Positions 1 through 12,203 of a DNA stretch of 64,000 nt are shown in pieces. Source of the DNA: Gamsiella multidivaricata (taxonomy: Eukaryota > Mortierellomycota > Mortierellomycetes > Mortierellales > Mortierellaceae); contig NW_026251795.1 in assembly GCF_025024155.1 (NCBI RefSeq), forward strand, positions 62,001-126,000, read 5' to 3'. Below the pieces are notes generated by a model that saw nothing but the letters and a program-made list of their open reading frames with translations, had not been told where the DNA came from and made no database searches. The translations under genes and the position numbers were made by a program. Position 1 is the first letter of the stretch, and the number at the start of each line of letters is the position of its first letter.

Positions 1-1923
1 CGCATCGAGCGAAGGCTGAGGAAAATCCAAGTCCAGAGTGCCAGCAGTGACACAGCAGCTTGCAGCATCATCTTGGGGCAGCATCTGGAATGATAGCCCA
101 GAATCCGACCGTGAATCTATCATTGTCCATTGTATTTTGTTCACATCTGCTGATGACAGCGGCTCTGTGTCTTGTCGCTCAGGGTTGTAGTTCCGGCATT
201 GGCTATAAAACTGCACGAAATTTTGGACCAAGATCGCAATTGACCCACTCTGTGCCAGATTGTCGCAGCAAGGCTCGAATCCATTCGTGACATTGATCAG
301 CAGACGCAGGGTGTGTAGCATTAGGCTCAAGGATTCTAAACGAGGTAAAGACGCCGAGATGTTAATTATCCATCATACAGCACTACAGACATTTCAAGCG
401 CTTAAACTCACCAGTGCGTTGAGGATATTGGAAGGCATGCGCGCGACAGAGTGCGATCAATTGTACCAAAAGTGGGAAGAGTCGTATATTGGCCGCAAGC
501 GCCGCGGCCGGCCGTCTGCAGATCAGTGCAAGTCTCTCGAGAATACGGAGACAGTTCTCTATCCGATCAATGTCCAGTACATCGGAGAGAGCGACATCCT
601 AGCATATGCAAAGCCAAGTGTCATATGAATGACAGTGCTCTCCATCATATGCAAAACAATACGCATACAAGAACCCAATAATTACTTACTGGTGTCGATG
701 ATGGCTGCTTTATCCATGCAAGATCATCCACTAAGATATTGATAATCGCTTCTATAAAGGCGGAGTCTTGAGTAACAACTGATAGGGTGCCAGCATCCTG
801 CATTGATACGCACCCATTGACGATATACGCTAAAGTCGACAGGATTATGGACATTGTCAAGACTTTTTGTCCTTTTTGAATGATTCCCGCTTGCCGAACT
901 ATGTCCTTGAAGTCGTTGTACTATTTGATACAGAGCATCGCTTCCTGTTAATATGTTGAACTGTCCGCATATCCTCCTTGATACTATTCAACGGCTTCCT
1001 TCATTTACCATAGATATTTCGTGGCGACCAGTTGGTAATACAGCCATGGGATCTGCGCTCATTTTCAAACCTTCGCATAGAAAATCAACGAGATTGCTGA
1101 TAGTCATAACATCTCTCCATCCCTTTTCATCCTGCAGAACGATGCCTATCATGAGCACCAGGCAGGAAAATACAATCTGTAGTTCTGTGGTCAGCACTGC
1201 CCTGTCATTGCGCCCTCATAGAATTTCAGTCATATAAACCCTACCGGATCCCGGTCAATACATATTGACTCAAAGATTATTGGCATGTAGTGGTGTGCCT
1301 TGACTTGCTCAGCAAATTCCTGCCTCAACATGGAGCGCGATAGATCTAAGCAGCTGTATGAGGAAAGTGGAGAGGACTTCATCAAGTCAAATCTTGTTCG
1401 TGTTCTTGTATCTTCTGCAGGTTTGGTACCATAACAAGCGACGTACCTGGTCCGGCGAATGTTTAGCTTGTTGTTTGACCTGATACCATGCAAAATATAT
1501 TCGATCTCATCTTTGAACCGATGGCTTTGCCCTGCCTCCCGTAGTTCATGCGACGCCCTGAGAGCCACATTTGGTTCCTATGCGCATTCATAGATGAATA
1601 GCGGACGATAGACGCAGGAAGATGGAGATCAGCTGCGTGAATGCTTGCCTGTGTCTATGTTTCCACCCCACAGTTAAATTGCAGCTACCACCCACATTGT
1701 TTCCGCCACTAAGACTTGAAATACCACGCTTTATCGCTGGTAGTGCTCTTAGATTCGAGTTCCCACGTTTCAGCTGTGAGACTGGTCGTGGCTGTGCTGC
1801 TTCCTCAAGACCATACTCGCCTTCACGGCGACAAGCGACACCATCCTGACCAAGGAAACTCCGTTGTCGTCCATAGATTCGCCTTGTTTTGGACCCAGTA
1901 CTCTTGCGCGGTGCAGGAGGCAT
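1..1923 (-). CDS. WAPL-family cohesin release factor, 3' end cut by window edge
   Basis: This gene matches the WAPL (wings apart-like) family. WAPL proteins bind the Pds5-Scc3 part of cohesin in the nucleus and open the ring to release it from DNA. Inferred exons are 1923-1696, 1577-1447, 1353-1262, 1196-1009, 920-690, 598-412 and 335-1 (runs off the edge). Exon 1 carries a basic N-terminus with RIYGRQRSFLG, resembling the start of fungal WAPL proteins. Exons 2-3 hold the hallmark block: ELREAGQSHRFKDEIEYIL, then RRTSCLDLSRSML and a KAHHYMPIIFES stretch. The rest is helical and ARM/HEAT-like, for example LRLLINVTNGFEPCC in exon 7. The start is the first ATG after an in-frame stop, so an unseen upstream exon is possible. 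The exon 3 donor (GTATTG) is weak and was chosen because it keeps phase. Family call is firm; exon limits are by eye. Confidence 0.8.
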
Positions 1924-2399
1924 CTCTTAGCAAGCGTCGATTCGAATGAGGATGCTGAGTTGGATGGGTCGACGGAGGATGCCATGTCAAGGGCCTGTGG
2001 TGTCGGCGAAGAAGGCCCTTAAGAGGACAGGACACAGGTTGGGACCCTGCCTTCGCGATGCATTGCAAAGGGGCGTCTCGTATAGCCAAAAACGTCAAGG
2101 CGTTGCAGGCTGAGGGTGGTCTTCACCCACCAGAGGACTCCCCCGATTCACCCATAGACACTAGCAAATCAGGCCTCTACAGCTTTTAATAAAATTCATC
2201 GTGAATAGCATCCACAATTCATTATCCATTAGGACAATTCAATTCTGTCAATTAAAGCAGTGGTATCTGAACAGTGGAAAGCCCTGGTCCTTATTATTTA
2301 TTGACTGTCGTTCCCACATTACCGATTACTTGTTCAAGCACTCTGTTTCTTTTTGTCGTGTGCTTTTTTTTTTTTTTTCGTTACATCGCTTTGACTAGA
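1924..2399. other. Intergenic between two minus-strand genes
   Basis: This stretch lies upstream of the WAPL gene and downstream of the FAD monooxygenase stop. It holds a T14 run near 2366 and no supported gene. A short minus-strand open frame at 1985-1920 begins with a methionine but is out of frame with WAPL exon 1, and I could not splice it in. Confidence 0.5.
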
Positions 2400-4297
2400 T
2401 TATTTTTGTGGGAGCACAGGGCGAGTGCCTCTTTTCGGTGCCGGCGGAAGAAATGATGCCTGCGGACGATACGCCAAGCTCTTAGTCATGGTTCGCAGCT
2501 GTAGCGATTTGGGCAGGTAGTTGAGTGCTACATTGCGCATGAGTCGCTCGCGGAACGTCTATAAGTCAATATATATTCAACAACATGTCAGACACGTTTG
2601 GTTGTAGTTGAATAAACCAAGCATGCAACTCTCTGCAGCGATCGTGAAGCGCATATTACCTGGCCATAGAAGACTTTTGCATTTGTCTTGCTTGCTTCGT
2701 ATTCATCCTTCACATGAGCATATCGATGGTTCTTGTAATCCCTGAATGCTGTTGTGATATCGTGCTGCTCTAACGATGGCAGGTCGTATATGCAATTTGC
2801 CAGTATCACAGCATCTTGCAGTGCATTAACTGCGCCTTGCCCACCACTCGGAAGCAACTGACCCAGAGTGTTAATACTGGCTTTGAACATGAATGTGTCT
2901 GCGATTTCTATAATTTATAGTTCATTGATTACCTTATGGCATGCATCGCCAATGAGTACGGTTCTACCGTGGTACCAGGTGTCAAAGACTTTGTCTTCAA
3001 GTAGCACACGAGAGATGGCCTCCTTCGGCGTGGCATCAATAAGATCACCGATCGTGCCTCCGATGGGAAGCAGAAAATCCCTGGCCTCTCGGATCATGGC
3101 GTCGTTTGAATCAGGCCCCCATTCTGAGTTCCTGAACTTTTCGTCCTCAGCCTGCCTCATCGTCGCAAGTTGAACAATCACGTTCCAGCAAATCTTGTTG
3201 TCAGGAACGTTAACTGCGCTCCACTATGTACCGTATCAATGCAGTTTTTGTCAGCTAGCTTTTGTTGCAAATGCATCCACCTATGCCTTCAATCCTTCTT
3301 TTTCCGCTTCTTTTTTCTTTCTTTCTTTCTTTTTTTTTGTTTTTCTTACAGAGTACTGAGTGCCAGTTCCAATGACCTGGTACACCTTCGAAACTTTATC
3401 ATTCAAGACCTCATATTTGTTGGGGTCCAGTTTATCGGCTGTTCCGACTAAACACATGTAGCCTTTGCAGAGTGTTTCGGTGTCGGACGCTGGAAGCTCC
3501 TTCGTCTTCTGCATCTGTTTGAACAAGTCCTGGCGAACGCCGGAGTAGGCACCATCGGCGCCCACAAGGATGTCCCCGTGGTAGGTAGTACCGTCGCTGC
3601 ATCGGATCATCACCCCTTCCTTGCTCTGAGATAAGGACATGACCTTTTTGCCTCGATGGATTCTCCCCGGAGGTATCCGAGAGAGAAAGAGATCGTGAAG
3701 GCGAGGTCGAGCGAAGACGCAGAAGTTGTATCCGAACCTATCAACATAAACCACTTGTTAATTGCTACTTGCTGATTTCATGACCATCACGACCATTTCA
3801 ACAATGCCGCTTGAAGAGCCAAAATAATAAATCCCCTAAAGCGCACACTTACAGCTCTTCTTCATTATCGATGGTTAGGGATGCAATGTTCGTCAGGTCG
3901 CTCTTATATATGTTAAAGCCTTTGCTTGGATACGACATCTTCAGAAGCTCCTCATATATCCCAAGCTGTTCAAATACGGGTAGGATGTTCGCATTCAAGC
4001 TCATCACAGCGCCTTAGTGGGGTGTCGGATACGTTAGTGTTATAATGGCGGTATGGCGGTACGATGGCTGATACGACTATCTATCTCATATGTCTAGCGC
4101 CTCATAGAAGACTAATAAATCACCATCGACTTACCGAGAGGTCGGACTTCGCTACTTCTTTCAAAAATTTCATAGGGAACACCTATATGGTCAAGTAGGA
4201 TTCCCAAGAACATGCCAGCAAGACCAGCCCCAACAATCATGACATTGGGCTTGCCATCGGTACTGGGAGGAGGAGGTTGCGAGGGATAATGGCTCAT
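2400..4297 (-). CDS. FAD-dependent monooxygenase (PHBH/UbiH-like), six exons
   Basis: This is a flavoprotein monooxygenase of the p-hydroxybenzoate hydroxylase type: FAD and NAD(P)H would hydroxylate an unknown small molecule. Inferred exons are 4297-4135, 4012-3853, 3737-3350, 3223-2933, 2857-2660 and 2558-2400, giving 452 residues in continuous phase. Exon 1 has the dinucleotide-binding motif VGAGLAGMFLGILL ending in EIFERS. Exon 3 has the DG-type motif GADGAYSGVRQ. The exon 4/5 junction restores the second FAD motif, LIGDACH followed by LPSGGQGAVNALQDA. The final exon is basic and Pro-rich, and no transmembrane anchor is obvious. The start is the ATG at 4297; an upstream TTG extends the frame by one codon only. 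No biosynthetic cluster surrounds it, so the substrate cannot be inferred. Fungal genomes of this kind carry many paralogues (family knowledge). Confidence 0.85.
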
Positions 4298-7197
4298 CAA
4301 CGCGCTTCAAGGTCAACAGCGTTTGGGCGAAAAAAGTAGATGGTTGGAATGGGTTGGATGAGAGAATGAGAGAATGAGAAGTCGAATGGACAAGATGGGG
4401 ATAGCCACCCTCGTCTTTGTTATAGTCCGAGTGCACGACCTCCATGGGAATCTTATCGATCGGGCTCGCTTGCCTGAACCAAGTCTAATTTCGGCTCCAG
4501 TAGCACAGCAACAACGTCGTGTAACAATACCACCCCTGATTGTCCTTCATGTTGTCCCTTCCCCAACAGGCAATGTAAGTCCTCAAACTGGGGATAGTGA
4601 CCCGACCAATAAATCGAGATTTGCGCGCCTATCCGCTTGCTCCTCTTCTCTCTCATGTGGGCAACCATACCATCCACTCAACAAAAGAAGGCGGTGCATT
4701 ATCGCTCGAACTATCTCTGAGCTTTTACAAGCTTTTACACCAAATGGCATGGAGAGGATCCTGAGTGGACTAAGAACATCCCCTAGAAGAGGGATGACGC
4801 GAACGCAAAGCACATGGAGAGCCCCAGTTCAGCTCTGCAAAAAATTAAGCATGGCGCCTTTATGCCAGGATGAGCTGTGCTAATGCGCCAACACGCTAAT
4901 ACATGGCATTCTGAAACTACACAAGGTCCGTTATCTCCATCCTCGTTGCCTAAAGCCATGGCCTTGGCCGAGGAACTTTTTTCTTGAGGAGTATGTTCTT
5001 TTGGCTTTTGTAGACCACGTATGGGTATACTGCGGTTCAAGTCAATAGGACCTATTTCCCTGCACCTTCAGGTACTCCATAATCGATCGATCGACCTATT
5101 TTGAGTTCGGAAAGCAGAACCGGAGGGAGGTAACACAACATCTGATATTCGTAGTGACCATTTTGTGTCTGTGTCATTATTGACGGGAACGCTGCCCAAT
5201 GTCCGCGGAGGTATTTACTTTACCAACGCATGGTGCATGGAGCTGACACCCACAGCCGCTTGATTTTTCTGTTTGTTTTTAGGGAAAAGGCTGTAGGAGG
5301 GCGCAGCTAAACTTTTTTTTTGCCGCGAGCGTGGACAGGGACCATTATTTGTATGAAGGTCACTGTGATGACCTTTTTTTTTTTTGGTGCAAGTTTGCAA
5401 TCCGATGCGAGCTCTAATCCAAATTGAGGCCGTCGAGACTAGCATCAGCCGAGGAAAAGGGAGGAAAGAGGAAGCACGACAAAATACTCTGGTAACGGCG
5501 AGCGCTTGCTTGCCCTGGATCTGTAGCAGATATACACAGGAGACTCTCAATTGCCAAACGACAGCTGTTGGTCTATCACTCTCTCTCCATATAATTCTCC
5601 GGCGCAATGGATGCGCTCGTTCTATTTTCGTGTTCTAACAGCTCTCAAGCTTGAACACAGCGGGCAGGCCTGCACAGCTCTCATTTTGCTTGCACGGCAA
5701 TAACGTTTTCTGCTTTTAGATCTAGAAGTGCAGCGCTGTCACTATTTTCTTGTTCGACGAGGAGTGTGCGACAAAACTGCTCTCTTACTGTTCTTGGCAC
5801 TGCGGTTCGAACGGAACTTGAGGAATGTGCGCCCCAGAAAGGTCTGATGATGGTGGGCGAGACATAACTGCAGCCAGAATGATGATTCCTCGTGGTTCAT
5901 TTCCTCTTTCTGAGATCTAGGCCTGGCTTTGGCCATATCGTTTCACAAGAAAAAAAAATCATTAAAAAGAAAGGAGAATCATACATAAATGTCGTCAGGA
6001 TCTACTGTCTTTCTGTGCTCGTTCCTGCACCGGCTCGCAAGACCAATGGGTGCCTGAAGAGGTTACAATCGCTGGACAGCAGGGCTTGAAGCAGAGGAGA
6101 CAAGGAGAATTGATGAGGACGGCGGAAGGTGAAGAGGCCGAGTTCATTCCTCTCGCTGGCTTTGGCAATTTCAACGTTCACCTTTAATGGCCGTTTTGTT
6201 GCTTAGAATATCGTCCAAAGCTCAGAACTATTGACCAAGGCATTGCCCTGAACCCAACCGGCATGCTGGCCGTGAGCAATTTGAGTGGGATTACAAAGAC
6301 GAGCCGAAAGGAGAGAGAAAGTGAGACTCGTGAATGTTCTCCGTAATCATCTGTGCATGCTGAAAAAAGGGTCCTTGATTTGAAGGGGTTGCGATCCTTG
6401 GTTCAGGGGATAGGCGTTAGAGATCCAGCAGAGCAGTCAGTATGACAAAGCCAGAGCTTCTGTGCAACTAGTTGATTATATGAAGCAAGGAGCCGCTGCA
6501 TGGATATATCCTTGCTTGTTGGGCTTCTGAAAGACGGATTTTATGCGCGAATGAATTCCCTTTGCTTTGCACTTTCAATAGTACACATCTGAGCTCCACT
6601 TATCTGGTTTCCTGGCAGCAGCAGCGTCGACAACAACTCAGTGTGCACAGTGGGACCATAAGGAAACTTCGGCAATAGTCGACATGGAGAGCTGGGCTGC
6701 GGGCACGCAGAAGCGTTCGGACAACAAACACGCCGTTGGGAGCTATGTTGATATCTTTGTCGCTGCGTTTAATTACTATTATTATTATTGTTGTGTTGTT
6801 GTTGTTGTCGCGGTTGTTGCGAGTCATCCAAAGGCAAACAATACTATTGGGCTACTGGTAGTTTAATAGAGAGCGTAAGTACTGAGATTGGACAAAAACA
6901 CATCGAGCAACCCTCAGAGTATATAAAGGTATGCCTAATCTCGAGCCTGCCCTTTCCTCCATCCAACCCATTTCATCACTATTCTCTTTTTAACCGCCCG
7001 TTTAGTCATCATCGCCGGCTGCATATCCATTGCACCTCCAGTCCTCCGCTCCTCATCATTGGAACAAAGCAAACAGGACCAGCGTCGCATCACGCAGCTT
7101 CTCATCGAACAATCACTATTAGGGCATTCTTCCCAGCAACGTTACACCATCACTCTCCCCTGTAATCCGTGGCGCACAAGAACGAAAACGAAGAAAC
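4298..7197. other. Gene-poor region with faint coding-like scraps
   Basis: About 2.9 kb without a supportable gene. Two plus-strand scraps read like protein but lack start, splice context or length: 5757-5870 (LTVLGTAVRTELEECAPQKG) and 6205-6300 (RTIDQGIALNPTGMLAV). They may be relics of decayed genes. T runs occur at about 5309, 5373 and other places. The last 250 bases form the promoter and CT-rich leader of the thioredoxin-fold gene. Confidence 0.45.
6920..6928 (+). promoter_or_regulatory. Candidate TATA box of the thioredoxin-fold gene
   Basis: TATATAAAG lies about 270 bases before the ATG at 7198 and is followed by a pyrimidine-rich leader with short ATGs out of frame. Position and sequence fit a core promoter, but there are no transcript data. 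Confidence 0.5.
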
Positions 7198-7944
7198 ATG
7201 ACTCCACAGGTGTCCTCGATCATCAATGTCTGCAAGTCCCAAGAAGAGCTCGATGAGGTTCTTACCCGCAGCAAGAAGGCCGTCGTACTCTACTACAGCT
7301 ATGCCATGCCGTAAGTTTCCCTATGTTGCTGTGTGCCGCAGTGATCGTTGCACGCTTCCGTTTACTGCGCTCTATTGAGCGTCGAAAGTAGAACAGGAGG
7401 GACATTTCATCCGATTCTTCGACCCACCCGTACAATCGCTACCACTAAATATAACTTCACCCTCAATCGGAGCATGGCGGGACAGAAGGATTGTTGTACA
7501 TGAAAGATGTATGGACGATTGACCCAAGGGTTTGAAGAATGAAAGCAGAGGATTGTGTCACATTCCCTCGCCCGAACCTTAACCACCGAAGAACTGGGGG
7601 CGCTTCACATCATGGAATGGACAGCAAAATAGCGAGATGCGCCGTCAACAAATCCTGACCACCCCTTCTTTTCCACAACTCTATCTCACGAATATCGGAT
7701 GTCCTTTAGTTGGGGAAAAATTGCCGAACACAAGATGCACGTTTGTGCGAGGGCGCTGGAGAGGGGTAACATTACGGACATTCCCTTTGTTCTGGTCAAT
7801 TATGCGGAATTTTACGAATTTGGTGGCAAAGTCGAAGTTTTACCCTCAACCATGATCAAGTACACAGCCTATGTCAACGGTGTGGAGAAACAGTCGACCG
7901 GAAACAGCGCAGAGCTCGACGGACTGGTAACAGGGCTGTTGTGA
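7198..7944 (+). CDS. Small thioredoxin-fold protein lacking the CxxC motif
   Basis: The product is a 115-residue thioredoxin-like protein encoded by exons 7198-7310 and 7710-7944. The fold order is visible: a helix with SQEELDEVLTRS, the central strand KAVVLYYSYAMP, then WGKIAEHKMHVCARALER, strand IPFVLVNYAEF, then VLPSTMIKYTAYVNG and a C-terminal helix. In classical thioredoxins the strand is followed by WCGPCK. Here the aligned residues are AMPWGK, so both redox cysteines are gone. The usual cis-proline region is LPSTMIKY. A disulfide-exchange role is therefore unlikely; a binding, chaperone or regulatory role is possible (inference). The 399-nt intron is long for this window. Its acceptor at 7709 was chosen because it joins the fold in phase. 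A TATA box and pyrimidine-rich leader precede it. Confidence 0.7.
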
Positions 7945-8972
7945 ACAACTGAAGAAACGACACGGTGAGCCAGGATTCGCACCCTTTGACCTCGCAGCGC
8001 AACAACGTGGCAACTTTACTTTTTCGCTCAATTGGATTAGAACACTCGAGGCGCCCATCAATTCCTAGACTAGCATGCCAATGTATTTTATTGTCCTCCA
8101 ACCCAGAGTTGGAATCCAAAAAACTTATCAAACTAAATGCCCCCTACCCTTTGTTTTAGCTGAATTTTTCTTCATTGGACCGGTTAGCAATTGAAGGAGG
8201 ATGGTTATCTTGAAACGACCCATCCCTATACTTCCCTTCGTTAACCAAGCTCGGTTCAAAAGGCAATATGACGGAGACAAAGATACTTCTAACGGATCAC
8301 TCAGCAAGCAGAATCCATTTTGGAGATTTGGTTTCTAGTGTCATAAAACCTCAGTGAATTTTGATCATCTCAAAGGACGATTGCTGCACGGCAGAGACGC
8401 GAAACACGACTATCCAGAGCTGAAGAATGACGCGAGCAAGCAAGCGCGTCCAGGGATGTACCATCAGTTCCTTCTTCAGTCGTATCCGAGGATATGCTAA
8501 GCTAGGCCACTCTTCATTCAATGCGCCTTCTTTTTATCAAAGCGCTGCAAGAACAACCTTCTCGATTGTTCTGCGAATCACTTGTATAGTTCAGGTTTTT
8601 GTTTCAGGAATTAGCGATATGGTCAGCAACAAGTCGAGGCACCCTTTCTTCAACAGTTGATTCATTTCACTGGAGCACTGTTTTCCTTTCCCAGAATGTG
8701 GACATGGAGCCGTCTACATGGGCGCATCTTTAACACTAAAGAGTAGCTGCCTGATTCATCATAAGTGAGTGTGATTCAGCGAAGGCGACATATGAACTGT
8801 ATTATTGGCTCTAACAGGCCTCTAGTACAACACAGCAATCGCGGTCAAATGGGCTGTGTCTCCTAAAACAATTTGACACATGCAGCAAAGCAAGGGGGAA
8901 AACAAAATAATAGGCTATGCCAAACGCTACGAGTAGACCGTTTTATCTTTGTGAATGCATGATACCTTATGA
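7945..8972. other. Intergenic, nothing supported
   Basis: No frame here is long or coherent enough to call a gene. A stretch near 8292-8390 shares short words with fungal 5.8S rRNA but lacks its conserved core, so it was not called. Confidence 0.5.
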
Positions 8973-9839
8973 TCAAAAAGAGAGCAAAGAGCGACCCATT
9001 TCAAAAGCTTCTTTTTCTTGACACGTCCCAGGGCTCATGTAAGAAGTATGCCTATGTTCTTCATCGCATTGTGCATGCTCGTCGATCAACGCCTTTCCAG
9101 ATACCGCTACGCCGACGATGCACTGAAAGCGCTTACTTGACAATATACGGACAATGGACGATTGCAGCAATGTGTTCTCATACAGAAGTTGGATGCAAAA
9201 GGGCACCGGTCTTTTCGGATACACGTCTTGGGGCGCGCAATCAACCTCGTGGTTGGCTGAGAACGGACAATATCATCAAATAACTAACGTGGCGTTCAAC
9301 ATTGGTTTAACTAAAATACTTACCGTTTTTTAAACTGTCCGCGGACCCACCTACAGGATCCACGCGATAGTACCTCACAGCTATAACTAAAATGCAATGG
9401 CCAACTGCGGCTGCCTTATTCACAAAAACTTGCATGGAAACGTAAAAGCCATGAGCATCAGAAGGCATCGACGGGGCAGTTTTCTTCACTGCTGCCTCCC
9501 ATTCGCCATACCACTTCTTCTGACATCTCCTCATACATTGCATGAGTAGGCTTAAAAGCTGTATCGAACTCCACCATTTTTCTTGCCAACAATGGAAATT
9601 CGCCACAGTGAGTTTCAAGACACACCCAAGAACACCATCCTAAGAGCTAAATAATATTTCAGGATGTTCGGTTCCTCAACGTCACTGGAACTAGCTTCAT
9701 CCTGCGACTCTTCTTCTATAGCGCCCGGCTCTTATTCTCGAAGCTTATTAAATACCACCAGGGCCCTACCAAGTTGCTTGCCTTGTACTGCTCTATCGTT
9801 TTCGTTGCATGCGCATTAATATTCTCGGTGAGGATACCA
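8973..9839 (-). pseudogene. Decayed coding-like region, probable gene or transposon relic
   Basis: Successive minus-strand segments read like real protein but switch frame without convincing introns. At about 9839-9726 the reading includes ATKTIEQYKASNLVGPWWYL. At about 9725-9630 it includes EEESQDEASSSDVEEPNIL. At about 9618-9495 it includes KMVEFDTAFKPTHAMYEEMS. At about 9480-9325 it includes DAHGFYVSMQVFVNKAAAVG, followed by a GTAAGT donor at 9323. A last segment ends at a stop at 8973. I do not recognise the family. The alternative is a plus-strand membrane protein: 9664-9828 and 10053-10130 are open, hydrophobic and end in GTGAGG/GTGAGT donors, with a possible end at 10260. Both readings overlap at 9664-9839, so at most one is right there. 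Confidence 0.3.
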
Positions 9840-12203
9840 GGATGCTACTATTGGGTTCAGCAATTACCAATCGTCGCTCGAACGGGCATGAGAGTGATAT
9901 ATCTGGAAGCATAAAGCTTGGGAACCTCTATTGACCTACAGAAACAGCATAGCAGTGGTTCACTTTCCTTTCCTACCCATCTTTTAACCCGCACAATTGA
10001 GACCGAGTCAACAGTGCGAATCAAATGCCATATTTACATATCTGAGTGGAGACTGTAGATCCATTTTTCACTCGATGCCTACCTGCATAAGTCCGCGTCC
10101 GGAGTATTGGGCGTCGGCTGCATTGTTGGCTTCTACTTCGGCGATCTACTGGTGAGTAGTCTGGAGCAGGTAGATCTAATCTCGAGACGGATCTATCATA
10201 TAGTTTACTCTGCGCTCGCCTATCGGATGGCAGCCTGCAACGAGCACTTGCTCTTTGTGATTTGCGGTGGACCCCCTTGAATTTATGCTAAGAAAAGTCT
10301 GCTTTTCCATTCATATCCAAAACACGCAAAAGATCCCTTTTCCGTGGTCTCTCTAATATTCCTTCTTTCTCTCGTGTCAACGTCAATCGTCGAGTAACCC
10401 CCTCTCGCCACTAGTTATGTTCTTTCCTCGGTCGCAGTGCGATCTCTGGTCCTCATGGATGTTCATTGTCTCGAGGAAGGATCCTTTACAATCTTTCCTT
10501 CTAGCACGAGGTCATCTTCTTTAGCATTCTCTCAGGTGCAGCCACTGTCTATACTCATACTCAGTTCCCGGGTCCAAAAACATTTCAGAGGACGCATGCT
10601 ACGCGCGCGGAGATATACTTTTAAGGGCAAAAAATGGTGCATAACAGGAATTGACCATGGAAAGGAAGCAGTGGAGTGATGGCAATGCCTTGAGCACCAC
10701 ATCGTCGGGCCATGGAGGTCGATCCAATTACGCGACATTGAGAACATGACGTAAAAAACAGAAGCCCTCGCTATTTCGTTTTGCCGTGCCATACAATGTT
10801 GCGCTGGAATAAATATCTATTGTTTCATTCCGTTATCTCATTTCCATCCCTGCGCTCACGACCAGGGACAGTGCTGGTATACATTCTTTCCTCAGGAAAA
10901 TGTATCCTAATCCAATAACGATGCTGTTATGTCGATTTAGCCGAGACGACGTAAACGATCAACACAACGATTGAAATACGGTCTCCAGCAATGCCTGGTA
11001 GGGAATGTTTCATGAGCGTGTGGTTACAAGAAGTTCTTTATTGCATTCCGTTATTCAGGGACAACAACCTAGTATACTAGAGTGTTTCTTTTTTTTTTCT
11101 TGGTTCCCATGGTTATTTTCTGCAAGGGTACATGCATACAGCCAATTTCGTGTCCAATCTATGAGGGCAACGTGATTTATTGCAATGGTGCCAGGAATAG
11201 AAGATACTCAGGTCTAGTTGAGCGTCAGGAGCCAGGTTCTAATCACGTAATATTATAGACTGATAATACGCACAAGAGCTCAGGATAGAGGACATGACAA
11301 AGCCGACTGGTTCCTCTTTATGAAGGAAGGGGGGCGAATAATAAATCTATACCTAAGATTAGACTACCAGCATTTAGATTGCCATGTGCCCAAAAACTCA
11401 GCCGAGGTGGATCTGAGCCTGGCTTGGGTACATGGAACCTCAGCCGAGGTGTTCGCAGTATTGGTATGCCCCGGAAGAAATAATGGCTGCGTTGGAGTAT
11501 ATTTGCCCGCAGTGGAGATGGTCAAGTATGTAGACCATGGCATTTTTTGCGTTATGGATGGGTGGATGGGTGGATGGGTGAGTTGCCTATCTTTCCGTGG
11601 GGTGACCAGGGCACTAGGGCATGTGTAACCGTCGAGAGGGGAAAGAAGGAATGGTCTCCACTCTCCACAAGAAATAATGTTTACGGGTCTAACAAGTTTA
11701 TAGGTTTATGTACTGGTTTGCAGTGACGAAAGACTAGATGGCAGATAAACATGTTTGATCGAGCGACGCAGGAACAGGAAAAACAACATGCGTGCATCTC
11801 CAGGGACAGACAGGGGCGGCATTGCCAATTGGGGAGTGGGGAGTGGGAAGTGGGCGGACTAGCGTGCATGACGACAACCCTTGCAGCAGAGGGCAGAGGC
11901 GGAGGCGAGTTGGGTTGGACAAATTGTTACGGGTGGGTCCTGCATCGTGCAGCATGTCCCCCCTCTTCTCCGCAGGGAAGAAGCTGAGATGCTCAACAGA
12001 ACACTAAAAGAAGCACCTCCGCCGCGTGCTCGTCTTTACTTCCTTCTCTCCTTTCTTTCCTCCCCCACTCCCAACTCTTCCCAGAACATATCCTGTCTTT
12101 GCTGATCAACCCCTCCGACTTCTCATCCCAACTCGCCTCTCATTCCTCTCATTCCTCCACTTTCGTCCATCCCCCCAAGCATATTTTTCACACTAACAAT
12201 ACC
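9840..12203. other. Long intergenic stretch
   Basis: Apart from the possible plus-strand exons at 10053-10260 noted in the preceding entry, no gene is supported. There is a GGATGGGTGGAT-type short tandem repeat at about 11558-11580. A 12-base word (CTCAGCCGAGGT) occurs twice near 11398 and 11440. The last 150 bases are a pyrimidine-rich leader before the epimerase-like gene. Confidence 0.45.

Noticed and set aside
8292..8390. Possible degenerate 5.8S rRNA: AACGGATC, CTAGTGT and TCAGTGAAT occur in the right order
   Set aside because: The highly conserved 5.8S core (GATGAAGAACG) is missing and spacing is off by 7-10 bases; no flanking ITS, 18S or 28S. Judged chance likeness; a blastn against fungal rDNA would settle it.
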